Below are positions 1 to 5,658 of a stretch of DNA of 10,270 nt, piece after piece (the stretch's first letter is position 1; every line of letters begins with the position of its first letter). The notes below the pieces were generated by a model. That model did no database searches. It was not told where the DNA came from and was given only the letters and a program-made list of their open reading frames with translations. Both the position numbers and the translations under genes were made by a program. This DNA is from an uncultured Clostridia bacterium (lineage in GTDB: Bacteria > Bacillota > Clostridia > Acetivibrionales > CALMWN01). The stretch lies in NCBI GenBank assembly GCA_937873555.1, contig CALMWN010000478.1, positions 1 through 10,270 on the forward strand, given 5' to 3'.

Positions 1-373
1 CTTGAGACAAATGCGAAGACACGTACACAATCATACTATCATTTTCAAGTACTGCAGGTGCTGTTTTTAAAGCCGCGGTTTCGATTACACTCACTTGGTA
101 CAATTTTCCAAGGTATGAGAGTTTGGCGCCATGTACAACTTTCCTTTGAGCGTTCATTGAATTTGAAGCTTCAAGCTCTCTGAGCTTTTTTACAATCCAC
201 GGGGCTTTTTTCCCGAGGATGTCATTTATCTGCTTCTCACTTACCCAGCAAGGAGCAGCAACCGAAACTGCCATATCGGGACTGATGCTGATCCCCACTG
301 TCCTGCGCTTACGTCTGACAAGGCTGAATTTTATTATTGAATCCTCATAAATAATGCTTTTCAGGCCCTGCAT
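1..373 (-). CDS. YgjP-like (DUF45, M48-type) metallopeptidase, N-terminal 124 residues, runs off the left edge
   Basis: Reading leftward from the ATG at 373 gives 124 codons with no stop, so the gene continues beyond base 1. The protein begins MQGLKSIIYED and has the pattern of the YgjP/DUF45 family: a basic stretch (VRRKRRTVGISI, about residues 19-30), then 'VSVAAPCWVSEKQI', 'WIVKKLRELEA' and 'YLGKLYQVSV'. In this family the zinc site (HExxH plus a third His) lies in the C-terminal half, which is outside the window, so catalytic competence cannot be judged. Family members are soluble putative zinc peptidases of unclear substrate, often compared with SprT/WLM proteases. The start is supported by AAGGTGG 8 nt upstream; an in-frame GTG five codons earlier has no comparable site. 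The gene begins 23 nt after the stop of the repeat lipoprotein and is probably co-transcribed with it. Family call is fairly sure, function is not. Confidence 0.8.
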   Translation of the reverse strand, partial: MQGLKSIIYEDSIIKFSLVRRKRRTVGISISPDMAVSVAAPCWVSEKQINDILGKKAPWIVKKLRELEASNSMNAQRKVVHGAKLSYLGKLYQVSVIETAALKTAPAVLENDSMIVYVSSHLSQ

Positions 374-396
374 GGATTCACCCACCTTCAAAACAG

Positions 397-1362
397 TTAT
401 TCTACCGCCTGTGATTTGCTCCCATCCTTCATTACCCTGTAAAGCTTTGGTGCGTTATTCTCCGTTTTATCATAGAAAATCCAGTCGCCTGCAATATTTA
501 TGCCCTTGTTAATGGTATCCTTACCGAGATTGGTCATATTTCCCCCGTTGATATCCATCTTATAGAGCACCATGTTTTGAGCCGCGTTAACGAAATAGAT
601 CATTCTTCCGTCTATATTGGGATATGCGCTTGGGACGTCGGAAAGCTTCGTCTTGTTCGAGCCATCGGTCTTTATCCTGTATATTCTTGAACTGTCTTCA
701 ATGTTGCAGTAGTATATCCAGTCCTCGGAGAGGTTCAGGTACATCCCGGTATCATCAGAAAACTTCGTCCTGCCGCTTCCGTCGGTCTTTACTTTATACA
801 GTTTCAAACCATCTGCAAAGCTGGAGTAATATATCCAATCCCCTCCTATGACAAGGCTTCCTGAATCATCATCATTCAGCTTTCTCCTGCCGCTTCCGTC
901 GGTTTTTATCTTGTAAATGTGATTACTTTCGGTAGTGCCGCAGTAATAAATCCAATCCCCTGTCACGTTAACGTTATTTACACCGTCATCAGTAAGTTTG
1001 GTCCTGTTCTGACCGTTTGACTGTACCTTATACAGCTTGTTGGCATCACTGGTATTGGAATAATAAATCCAGCCGCCTTTGGCATTAATGAAAAGCACTG
1101 AATCATCACTCAGTTTTGTTTTTCCTTTTCCATTCTGCTTCATTTTATAAAGCTTCTGCCCGTCATTCCAGTTGCTGTAATAAATAATGTCGTCCATTAT
1201 GGAGGCAAAGCCCCCACCGGTGACAATATTGCCAAGGCCGTTGGTATTCGCAGTCTTGCTTTTTGAACAGCCTGCTGCAAATGAAGCCACAAAAGACAGG
1301 CATAGAATTATGGAAATAAATTTTTTAAAAGTATATTTTTTCTTTTCCGGACAATCCGACAT
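397..1362 (-). CDS. Secreted lipoprotein with seven 39-residue DUF5050-like (beta-propeller-type) repeats
   Basis: Starting at the ATG at 1362, the product is 321 residues. A basic N-terminus (EKKKYTFKKF), a hydrophobic core (ISIILCLSFVASF) and the lipobox-like AAGC predict lipidation at Cys32 and anchoring outside the membrane. The rest is seven tandem repeats whose 'D-W-I-Y-Y ... L-Y-K-x-K-x-D-G-S-G-R-T-K-L-S-D-D' core recurs at residues 60, 99, 138, 177, 216, 255 and 295 (spacing 39, with 40 at the last step). This resembles DUF5050/LDL-receptor-YWTD-like propeller repeats, and seven units would fit one propeller; the fold is inference. There is no recognisable enzyme motif, so it may bind a ligand or scaffold other proteins. 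A TTG 11 codons upstream is in frame, but AAGGGAG sits about 11 nt before the ATG at 1362 and the ATG gives a normal signal peptide. It follows the YbaK gene by 88 nt and precedes the YgjP-like gene by 23 nt. Confidence 0.85.
   Translation of the reverse strand: MSDCPEKKKYTFKKFISIILCLSFVASFAAGCSKSKTANTNGLGNIVTGGGFASIMDDIIYYSNWNDGQKLYKMKQNGKGKTKLSDDSVLFINAKGGWIYYSNTSDANKLYKVQSNGQNRTKLTDDGVNNVNVTGDWIYYCGTTESNHIYKIKTDGSGRRKLNDDDSGSLVIGGDWIYYSSFADGLKLYKVKTDGSGRTKFSDDTGMYLNLSEDWIYYCNIEDSSRIYRIKTDGSNKTKLSDVPSAYPNIDGRMIYFVNAAQNMVLYKMDINGGNMTNLGKDTINKGINIAGDWIFYDKTENNAPKLYRVMKDGSKSQAVE
400..1212 (-). repeat. Seven tandem 117-bp coding repeats inside the lipoprotein gene
   Basis: Each unit encodes 39 residues with the core DWIYY...LYKxKxDGSGRTKLSDD. 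The period is constant from the first unit to the sixth, with one extra codon before the last. Units four and five (in gene order) are closest: the 19-nt string TCCTGCCGCTTCCGTCGGT occurs on the plus strand at both 768-786 and 885-903, exactly 117 bp apart. This suggests a relatively recent duplication or gene conversion within the array, whereas the outer units have diverged more. Confidence 0.85.
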
Positions 1363-1450
1363 GAAACAATTCACTCCCTTTGACACTGATTTCAACCTAA
1401 AGTATATCTTAATATTTTATCCTTACGGGTACCATATATTCGTTTGAACC

Positions 1451-1942
1451 TCATTCTCCCGTTTCCGTATCTACAATTTCACCTCCGGTGATTTCCTCAA
1501 GCTGCCCCAAGGTTACAGGTACAGCCGAAAAAGCAGTGCCCGCAGCAGCATATACAACCTCATACCTGTCCATCGTTTTATCAAGAAGTATCTTTACGTT
1601 TCCGGCCGGCTTGAAAGGCGATACTCCTCCGACAGGATATCCCGTAACTCTTTCAACAGTTTCAGCATCGGCAAATTTAATTTTTCTGGCACCGACCAGT
1701 TTCCTTATCCTGTTCGTATTGATTTTAACATCACCACAGGTCACAAACAACACAGGCTGCTCGTCTGCCATAAGCAGCATGGACTTTGCAATCTGTCCGA
1801 CTTCGACTCCAAGTGCGGAGGCAGCAAGCTCGCTTGTCTTGGTGCTTACCTTGAACTCAATTATTTTTACCCCCAGATCAAAACTGTCCAGGAATTTTTG
1901 AATTTCAATATGTATAGGGTGTGTAAGAACTTCATTTCTCAT
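1451..1942 (-). CDS. ybaK: YbaK/EbsC-family aminoacyl-tRNA deacylase (Cys-tRNA(Pro) type)
   Basis: A 163-residue single-domain protein, matching the usual YbaK length of about 160. YbaK-family enzymes are cytosolic and hydrolyse mischarged tRNA in trans, typically Cys-tRNA(Pro) made by prolyl-tRNA synthetase. The family signature is clear: 'QIAKSMLL' with the conserved Lys at residue 53, 'LFVTCGD', 'INTNRIRKLVGA', and the glycine-rich 'TGYPVGGVSPF' loop at 100-110, ending in 'AAGTAFSAVPVTLGQL'. I chose the ATG at 1942: AGAGG lies 9 nt before it but only 3 nt before the alternative ATG at 1948, which would add two residues. A strong promoter lies just upstream (2000-2028). It probably leads a transcript that continues into the lipoprotein gene, since I see no terminator in between. 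Which deacylase subfamily it belongs to (YbaK, ProXp-ala or other) cannot be settled by reading alone. Confidence 0.9.
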   Translation of the reverse strand: MRNEVLTHPIHIEIQKFLDSFDLGVKIIEFKVSTKTSELAASALGVEVGQIAKSMLLMADEQPVLFVTCGDVKINTNRIRKLVGARKIKFADAETVERVTGYPVGGVSPFKPAGNVKILLDKTMDRYEVVYAAAGTAFSAVPVTLGQLEEITGGEIVDTETGE

Positions 1943-1999
1943 TTGCATCTACCTCTTTTATGTAACCCTGTAGCGAAAATATGCCATAAATCATCTAAA

Positions 2000-2028
2000 A
2001 TTATAGCACTCAAAAAATACGTGCGCAA
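2000..2028 (-). promoter_or_regulatory. SigA-type promoter with extended -10, driving ybaK
   Basis: On the minus strand TTGCGC (2028-2023) is followed after 17 nt by a perfect TATAAT (2005-2000). TGC directly before the -10 gives an extended -10 motif (TGnTATAAT). The -35 matches only the TTG of TTGACA, which is typical when an extended -10 is present. The predicted leader to the ATG at 1942 is about 50 nt and shows no riboswitch or T-box pattern. Confidence 0.65.
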
Positions 2029-2126
2029 TATCTGCATTTCATAATGAAGTTTTATTCTTTGTGGCGTAAAGTTTTAACATGCGGGTGAATATAGTAGTAA
2101 AGGATCTGCATTTAAGGGTTGATTTG

Positions 2127-2324
2127 ATGGAATTGGGGCTTGGGTATGTAATCTCTTTACTTGCGATACTTTTCCTCGTATTGTTGCTTGGTGTGTATTC
2201 GGTCGTGCTGGAAGAATTCAACTCAGCTTTGGCGGAAATTGAAAATCATGATAAAAAGGAGATTGATGACGGTAACGTAGGGGCGGACGACTCTGTACGC
2301 CCGCCCGGAATCGGCCCAAATTAA
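2127..2324 (+). CDS. Possible small single-pass membrane protein, 65 residues, unknown function
   Basis: This is the only plausible plus-strand gene and I do not recognise it. From the ATG at 2127 it encodes an N-terminal hydrophobic segment (GYVISLLAILFLVLLLGVY, about residues 6-24), long enough to cross the membrane once. An acidic, polar tail follows (LEEFNSALAEIENHDKK..., then a Pro/Gly-rich end PPGIGPN). An AAGGG ribosome binding site at 2114-2118 lies 8 nt before this ATG. An in-frame ATG at 2079 would add 16 residues but has no such site. The gene sits in the gap between the divergent ybaK and the convergent tartrate dehydrogenase gene, which ends 34 nt beyond its stop. No clear SigA promoter precedes it. 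In favour of a real gene are the well-placed ribosome binding site, the clean membrane/tail layout and its filling an otherwise empty intergenic space. Against it are its short length and lack of a recognised family. Confidence 0.5.
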   Translation: MELGLGYVISLLAILFLVLLLGVYSVVLEEFNSALAEIENHDKKEIDDGNVGADDSVRPPGIGPN

Positions 2325-2358
2325 TAAAATTTAAAATTTACTCGGCTTAATTCCACCG

Positions 2359-3432
2359 TTATAAAGGCAATTTTCCGAGCTTCCCGAGGATAGCTCCGGT
2401 TACCTCCTGTGTCTTCGCACTGCCGCCAAGGTCCGGCGTCAGGAAGCGGCCCTCCCTCGTAACCTCTGCAATTGCCGTCTCAATAATGCCTGCTGCCTGC
2501 TTCTCACCCAAAAAGTCAAGCATCATTGAACCGCACCAGATCATTGCAATGGGATTTGCTATACCCTTACCCACAATATCAGGAGCGGAGCCGTGCACCG
2601 GTTCAAACATCGAAGGATATTTCCTCTCAGGGTTGATATTTCCGCTTGGTGCAATTCCCATACTTCCGCAAATTGCCGCTCCCAGATCGGTAAGCACGTC
2701 GCCGTGGAGATTTGAACCGACTACAACATCCAGCGACTGAGGCCGCAGCACAAACCGTGCTGCCAGCGCATCAATCAATACGCTTTCAGTGCGCACATCA
2801 GGAAAGTCCTTTGACACCTCTCTGAAAATTTCGTCCCAGAAGGCAAAAGTGTTTATCATCGCATTTGATTTTGTAGCGCTTATAAGGTGTTTACGCCTTG
2901 ATTGCGCAAGCTTGAAAGCATAGCGTATTATACGCTCCACACCATTGCGTGTAAACAATGTCGTATCTATGGCAACCTCTTCAGGCAGTCCCCTGTGGGC
3001 TCTGCCGCCTGCTCCCGAGTATTCGCCCTCGGTATTTTCCCTTACCACCACAAAATCTATATCCCCTTCTTTTTTTACAGCCAGAGGGCTTGCAATTCCA
3101 GGTAGAATCTTACTCGGGCGGTAGCATACATATTGGTCGAAGCCCTGACATATGGGTATTCTCAAACCGCGCAGCGAGATATGATCCGGAACTGTCGGGA
3201 AGCCTACGGCACCAAAATAAATTGCATCGAACTTCTTCAGAATGTCCAGCCCATCCGCCGCCATCATTCTTCCATTTTCAAGGTAGTAATTGCATCCCCA
3301 TGGAAAATACTCGTAGTTTAATTTGAAGCCTCCTGCTTTTTCCGCTGCTGCATCCAATATCCTGACGCCTTCAGGAGCTACTTCCTCTCCTATACCGTCA
3401 CCAGGTATCACAGCTATATTGTAATTACGCAT
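2359..3432 (-). CDS. Tartrate / D-malate dehydrogenase (TtuC/DmlA type, isopropylmalate dehydrogenase superfamily)
   Basis: A 357-residue beta-decarboxylating dehydrogenase. Family members use NAD+ and Mg2+ or Mn2+ to oxidise D-malate to pyruvate and CO2, or tartrate to oxaloglycolate, hydroxypyruvate or glycerate. Visible motifs: 'VIPGDGIGEEV' near the N-terminus, 'HISLRGLRIPICQGFDQYV' then 'YRPSKILPGI' (the TtuC/DmlA-like substrate region), 'VVRENTEGEYS' with the conserved Tyr138, 'SATKSN' with Lys188, metal-binding Asp221, Asp245 and Asp249 (in 'IDALAARFV' and 'NLHGDVLTDLG'), and the nucleotide site 'EPVHGSAPDI...ANPIAMIW'. The segment between HISL and FDQYV differs from E. coli DmlA, so the preferred substrate is open. 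The ATG at 3432 is preferred over a TTG one codon earlier because GGAGG sits 8 nt upstream of it. It is the third gene after trpS and the CtBP-like dehydrogenase, 44 nt after the latter. No convincing hairpin terminator follows. Confidence 0.88.
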   Translation of the reverse strand: MRNYNIAVIPGDGIGEEVAPEGVRILDAAAEKAGGFKLNYEYFPWGCNYYLENGRMMAADGLDILKKFDAIYFGAVGFPTVPDHISLRGLRIPICQGFDQYVCYRPSKILPGIASPLAVKKEGDIDFVVVRENTEGEYSGAGGRAHRGLPEEVAIDTTLFTRNGVERIIRYAFKLAQSRRKHLISATKSNAMINTFAFWDEIFREVSKDFPDVRTESVLIDALAARFVLRPQSLDVVVGSNLHGDVLTDLGAAICGSMGIAPSGNINPERKYPSMFEPVHGSAPDIVGKGIANPIAMIWCGSMMLDFLGEKQAAGIIETAIAEVTREGRFLTPDLGGSAKTQEVTGAILGKLGKLPL

Positions 3433-3476
3433 CAAGTTTCCCTCCCAGCATGTTTGATTATCATTGCATCTGCAAC

Positions 3477-4454
3477 CTATGGCTGTACAACCGGATTATT
3501 AACGGGATTGAAGGGCTTTTCACCCTTAAGCACCCTTACAACCTCATATGCCGCCCTCTTTTTAAGTTCGATAATGGATTTCTCCGAATACCAGGCAGCA
3601 TGGGGAGTCAGTATTACATTATCCAGCTTTAAAAGTCTATTATCATGCCTTATCGGCTCAATTTCGGTTACATCCAGACCGGCACCTGCGATCTTCTTTT
3701 CTTCAAGCGCTGTTATCAGAGCAGCCTCATCTATGACCGGCCCTCTTGCAGTATTTATTATGCAGGCTGTTTTTTTCATGCTGCCGAATTCCTTGCTGCT
3801 GAACAAGTGTCTTGTCCCTTCATTCAGGATACAGTGCAGTGTTATAAAATCAGCCTCATGGCAAGCCTCTTCCAGGGTGGTCTTTTTAACTCCCAGAGCG
3901 TACATCGTCCCATCATCCACGTTCGGATCCACTCCAAGGAGCTTAAAGCCCAGAGCTCCCAGTTTTCTGGCGGCAGCTTTCCCTATCCGGCCCAAGCCGA
4001 TAATGCCCACGGTCATATCCCTGAAATTCTGAACAGGTCTTGAAACGGCAAAGTTAAAATGCTCATCACTCCTGGCCCTGTCATACCGGGTAATTCCCCT
4101 GGCAAGGTTAAGCAAAAGTGCTATCGCGTGGTCTGATACCTCATCAATGCAATAATCGGGAACGTTGCAGCATAATATCCCCTTTTTCTCAGCATATTTT
4201 ACATCAAGGTTGTCATAGCCTACGCCATATCTTACGATAATCCTGCAGTTCTTCATACTGTCCACCACTTTGGGTCCTACCTTGTTGTGCTGCACCAGCA
4301 GGGCATCCGCATCTGCAACCAGATGGGAAATATCCTGATTTGTTTCAATTTTATGTTCCTCGAATGTAAAGCCCGCCTCTTTAAGGATTTCCTTTTCATA
4401 CTCCACATGCGGATGTTCGTAGTAACATATTACAACCTTTTTGCTCTGACTCAT
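3477..4454 (-). CDS. D-2-hydroxyacid dehydrogenase, CtBP-like / phosphoglycerate dehydrogenase-related
   Basis: A 325-residue NAD-dependent oxidoreductase of the D-isomer-specific 2-hydroxyacid dehydrogenase family, interconverting 2-keto acids and D-2-hydroxy acids in the cytosol. The catalytic domain includes 'VRYGVGYDNLDV' (74-85) and 'NVPDYCIDEVSDHA' (97-110). The Rossmann domain has 'GIIGLGRIGKAA' with GxGxxG at 153-158 and Asp176 after beta-2, favouring NAD(H). The catalytic triad is Arg237 ('NTARG'), Glu266 ('EIEPI') and His285 ('TPHAAWYSE'). The Ala-Trp-Tyr-Ser-Glu after the His is characteristic of CtBP-like members rather than SerA, and there is no ACT domain. Candidate substrates are hydroxypyruvate, glyoxylate or pyruvate, but sequence alone does not decide. 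GGAGG lies 6 nt before the ATG. It starts 27 nt after trpS and ends 44 nt before the tartrate/D-malate dehydrogenase, so the three are likely co-transcribed. Confidence 0.88.
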   Translation of the reverse strand: MSQSKKVVICYYEHPHVEYEKEILKEAGFTFEEHKIETNQDISHLVADADALLVQHNKVGPKVVDSMKNCRIIVRYGVGYDNLDVKYAEKKGILCCNVPDYCIDEVSDHAIALLLNLARGITRYDRARSDEHFNFAVSRPVQNFRDMTVGIIGLGRIGKAAARKLGALGFKLLGVDPNVDDGTMYALGVKKTTLEEACHEADFITLHCILNEGTRHLFSSKEFGSMKKTACIINTARGPVIDEAALITALEEKKIAGAGLDVTEIEPIRHDNRLLKLDNVILTPHAAWYSEKSIIELKKRAAYEVVRVLKGEKPFNPVNNPVVQP

Positions 4455-4481
4455 GCCAAACCTCCATAATTCGTTTATTTT

Positions 4482-5567
4482 TCATATTTCCATGTTCATA
4501 ACCTTTCTTACTTCGGACAGCGTGGCTTCAGCAACTTTTCTGGCCTCTGCAATGCCGTTTCTAAGCGTCTTCCTGATATATTCCATATCAGACTCCAGTT
4601 CTTTTCTTCTGGCTCTTATCGGGCGGAGGTACTCATTGAGAGCTTCGGTCAATTCTCTTTTCAATTGACCGGCTCCGCCATCCCCTATCCTTTCTGCAAT
4701 AAGCTCAGGCGCTTCTCCGGTTGCCAGGGATATCAGCATCAGCAAATTCGATACCTCCGGCCTGTTATCCGGGTCGTATGTGATTGTCCTCTGAGAATCC
4801 GTCTTTGCTTTTTTAATAAGGCTTGCAGTTTCATCTTCAGTCGCACTCAACATTATGGCATTGTTACGGCTTTTGCTCATTTTCTGGGAGCCGTCGAGCC
4901 CGAGTATCAAAGGAGCTTTGCTGAGCAATGGCTGTGGTTCGGGAAAGACAGGCTGCCTGTTTGCAAACTTTTCATTGAACCGTCTGGCAATAGTGCGTGT
5001 CAATTCCAGATGCGGCAGCTGGTCTTTGCCCACAGGAACTACATTACCCTTGCAAAAAAGAATGTCTGCAGCCTGGTGAACCGGGTAAGTATACATTCCG
5101 GCGTTAATTCTTTTTTGGCCGGATGCCTGAATTTCCTCCTTTACTGTCGGATTCCTGTCAAGTTCCGCATTTGTGACCAGTGTCAGGAAGGGAAGAAGCA
5201 GCTGATTTAACTCAGGTACATGGCTGTGAGGAAAAATAAACGTTTTCCCGTCTTCAGGGTCTATGCCCGCAGCTATATAGTCAATGGTAAGCTGTTTGAT
5301 ATTATCGGAAATATTCTCAAATGTGTCACGGTCCGTCAGCACCTGATAGTCTGCAATCACAATGTAGGTTTGTACTCCAAGCTTGTGCAGGTTTACACGG
5401 TTTTGAAGCGATCCGAACAAATGGCCTATATGTAAGCGTCCGGTAGGCCTGTCCCCTGTCAGAACCCTGTATTTTTCAGGATTCTTCACAAGGTTGATTT
5501 CCAGTTCCCTGCTTTTCTCCAAAGCTGCTTCATAAGTTCCATACTCAATTTTCTCAAAATCCGCCAT
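4482..5567 (-). CDS. trpS: Tryptophanyl-tRNA synthetase
   Basis: A 361-residue class I aminoacyl-tRNA synthetase that charges tRNA(Trp) with tryptophan in the cytosol. The ATP-binding signatures are intact: 'GDRPTGRLHIGHLFGSL' with HIGH at 46-49, and 'GLDGSQKMSKSRNN' with KMSKS at 229-233. The tryptophan-pocket segment 'YTYPVHQAADILF' (159-171, Asp168) and 'VPVGKDQLPHLELTR' are also present. The N-terminal part (MADFEKIEYGTYEAALEKSRE) extends somewhat before the Rossmann fold, and total length is slightly above the roughly 330 residues of the compact bacterial form. AAAGGA lies 8 nt before the ATG. It heads a probable three-gene operon with two dehydrogenases and has its own promoter just upstream. 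Its leader is too short for the T-box often seen before trpS in Bacillota. Confidence 0.97.
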   Translation of the reverse strand: MADFEKIEYGTYEAALEKSRELEINLVKNPEKYRVLTGDRPTGRLHIGHLFGSLQNRVNLHKLGVQTYIVIADYQVLTDRDTFENISDNIKQLTIDYIAAGIDPEDGKTFIFPHSHVPELNQLLLPFLTLVTNAELDRNPTVKEEIQASGQKRINAGMYTYPVHQAADILFCKGNVVPVGKDQLPHLELTRTIARRFNEKFANRQPVFPEPQPLLSKAPLILGLDGSQKMSKSRNNAIMLSATEDETASLIKKAKTDSQRTITYDPDNRPEVSNLLMLISLATGEAPELIAERIGDGGAGQLKRELTEALNEYLRPIRARRKELESDMEYIRKTLRNGIAEARKVAEATLSEVRKVMNMEI

Positions 5568-5629
5568 TTCAATTTTCCTTTCAAATATTTAAAAATGTAT
5601 AAGTTAAATCAATTTATTTTTTACTATTA

Positions 5630-5657
5630 ATTATAAATGTTATTCTAGAAGAATCAA
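5630..5657 (-). promoter_or_regulatory. SigA-type promoter of the trpS-dehydrogenase operon
   Basis: On the minus strand TTGATT (5657-5652) is followed after 16 nt by a perfect TATAAT (5635-5630). It begins 2 nt past the stop of the GGDEF-EAL gene. The predicted leader to the trpS ATG is about 55 nt, AT-rich, with no stable hairpin. No terminator separates the two genes, so read-through from upstream is also possible. Confidence 0.65.
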
Positions 5658-5658
5658 G

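Noticed and set aside
1401..1430. TATACT (minus strand, 1406-1401) as a separate promoter for the repeat lipoprotein
   Set aside because: No -35-like hexamer occurs at 16-18 nt upstream and there is no extended -10, so read-through from the ybaK promoter is simpler.
2039..2221. Minus-strand open frame of 60 codons opposite the small membrane ORF
   Set aside because: It is Ser/Thr/Asn/Lys-rich with no domain, antisense to a frame with a better ribosome binding site and a clear transmembrane segment.
2281..2302. GGGCG...CGCCC inverted repeat (2281-2285 with 2298-2302) as a terminator between the convergent genes
   Set aside because: The 5-bp stem has a 12-nt loop, lies inside the small ORF, and is not followed by a U-tract in either direction.
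2322..2345. AT-rich palindromic string (AAAATTTAAAATTT) as a bidirectional terminator
   Set aside because: It contains no GC stem and would not form a stable RNA hairpin.
3454..4032. Plus-strand open frame of 192 codons opposite the D-2-hydroxyacid dehydrogenase
   Set aside because: The minus strand carries a complete enzyme with all catalytic motifs. The opposite frame shows no recognisable domain and is a by-product of its codon pattern.
4665..5210. Plus-strand open frame of 181 codons opposite trpS
   Set aside because: It lies wholly inside trpS with no plausible ribosome binding site or domain; a shadow frame.
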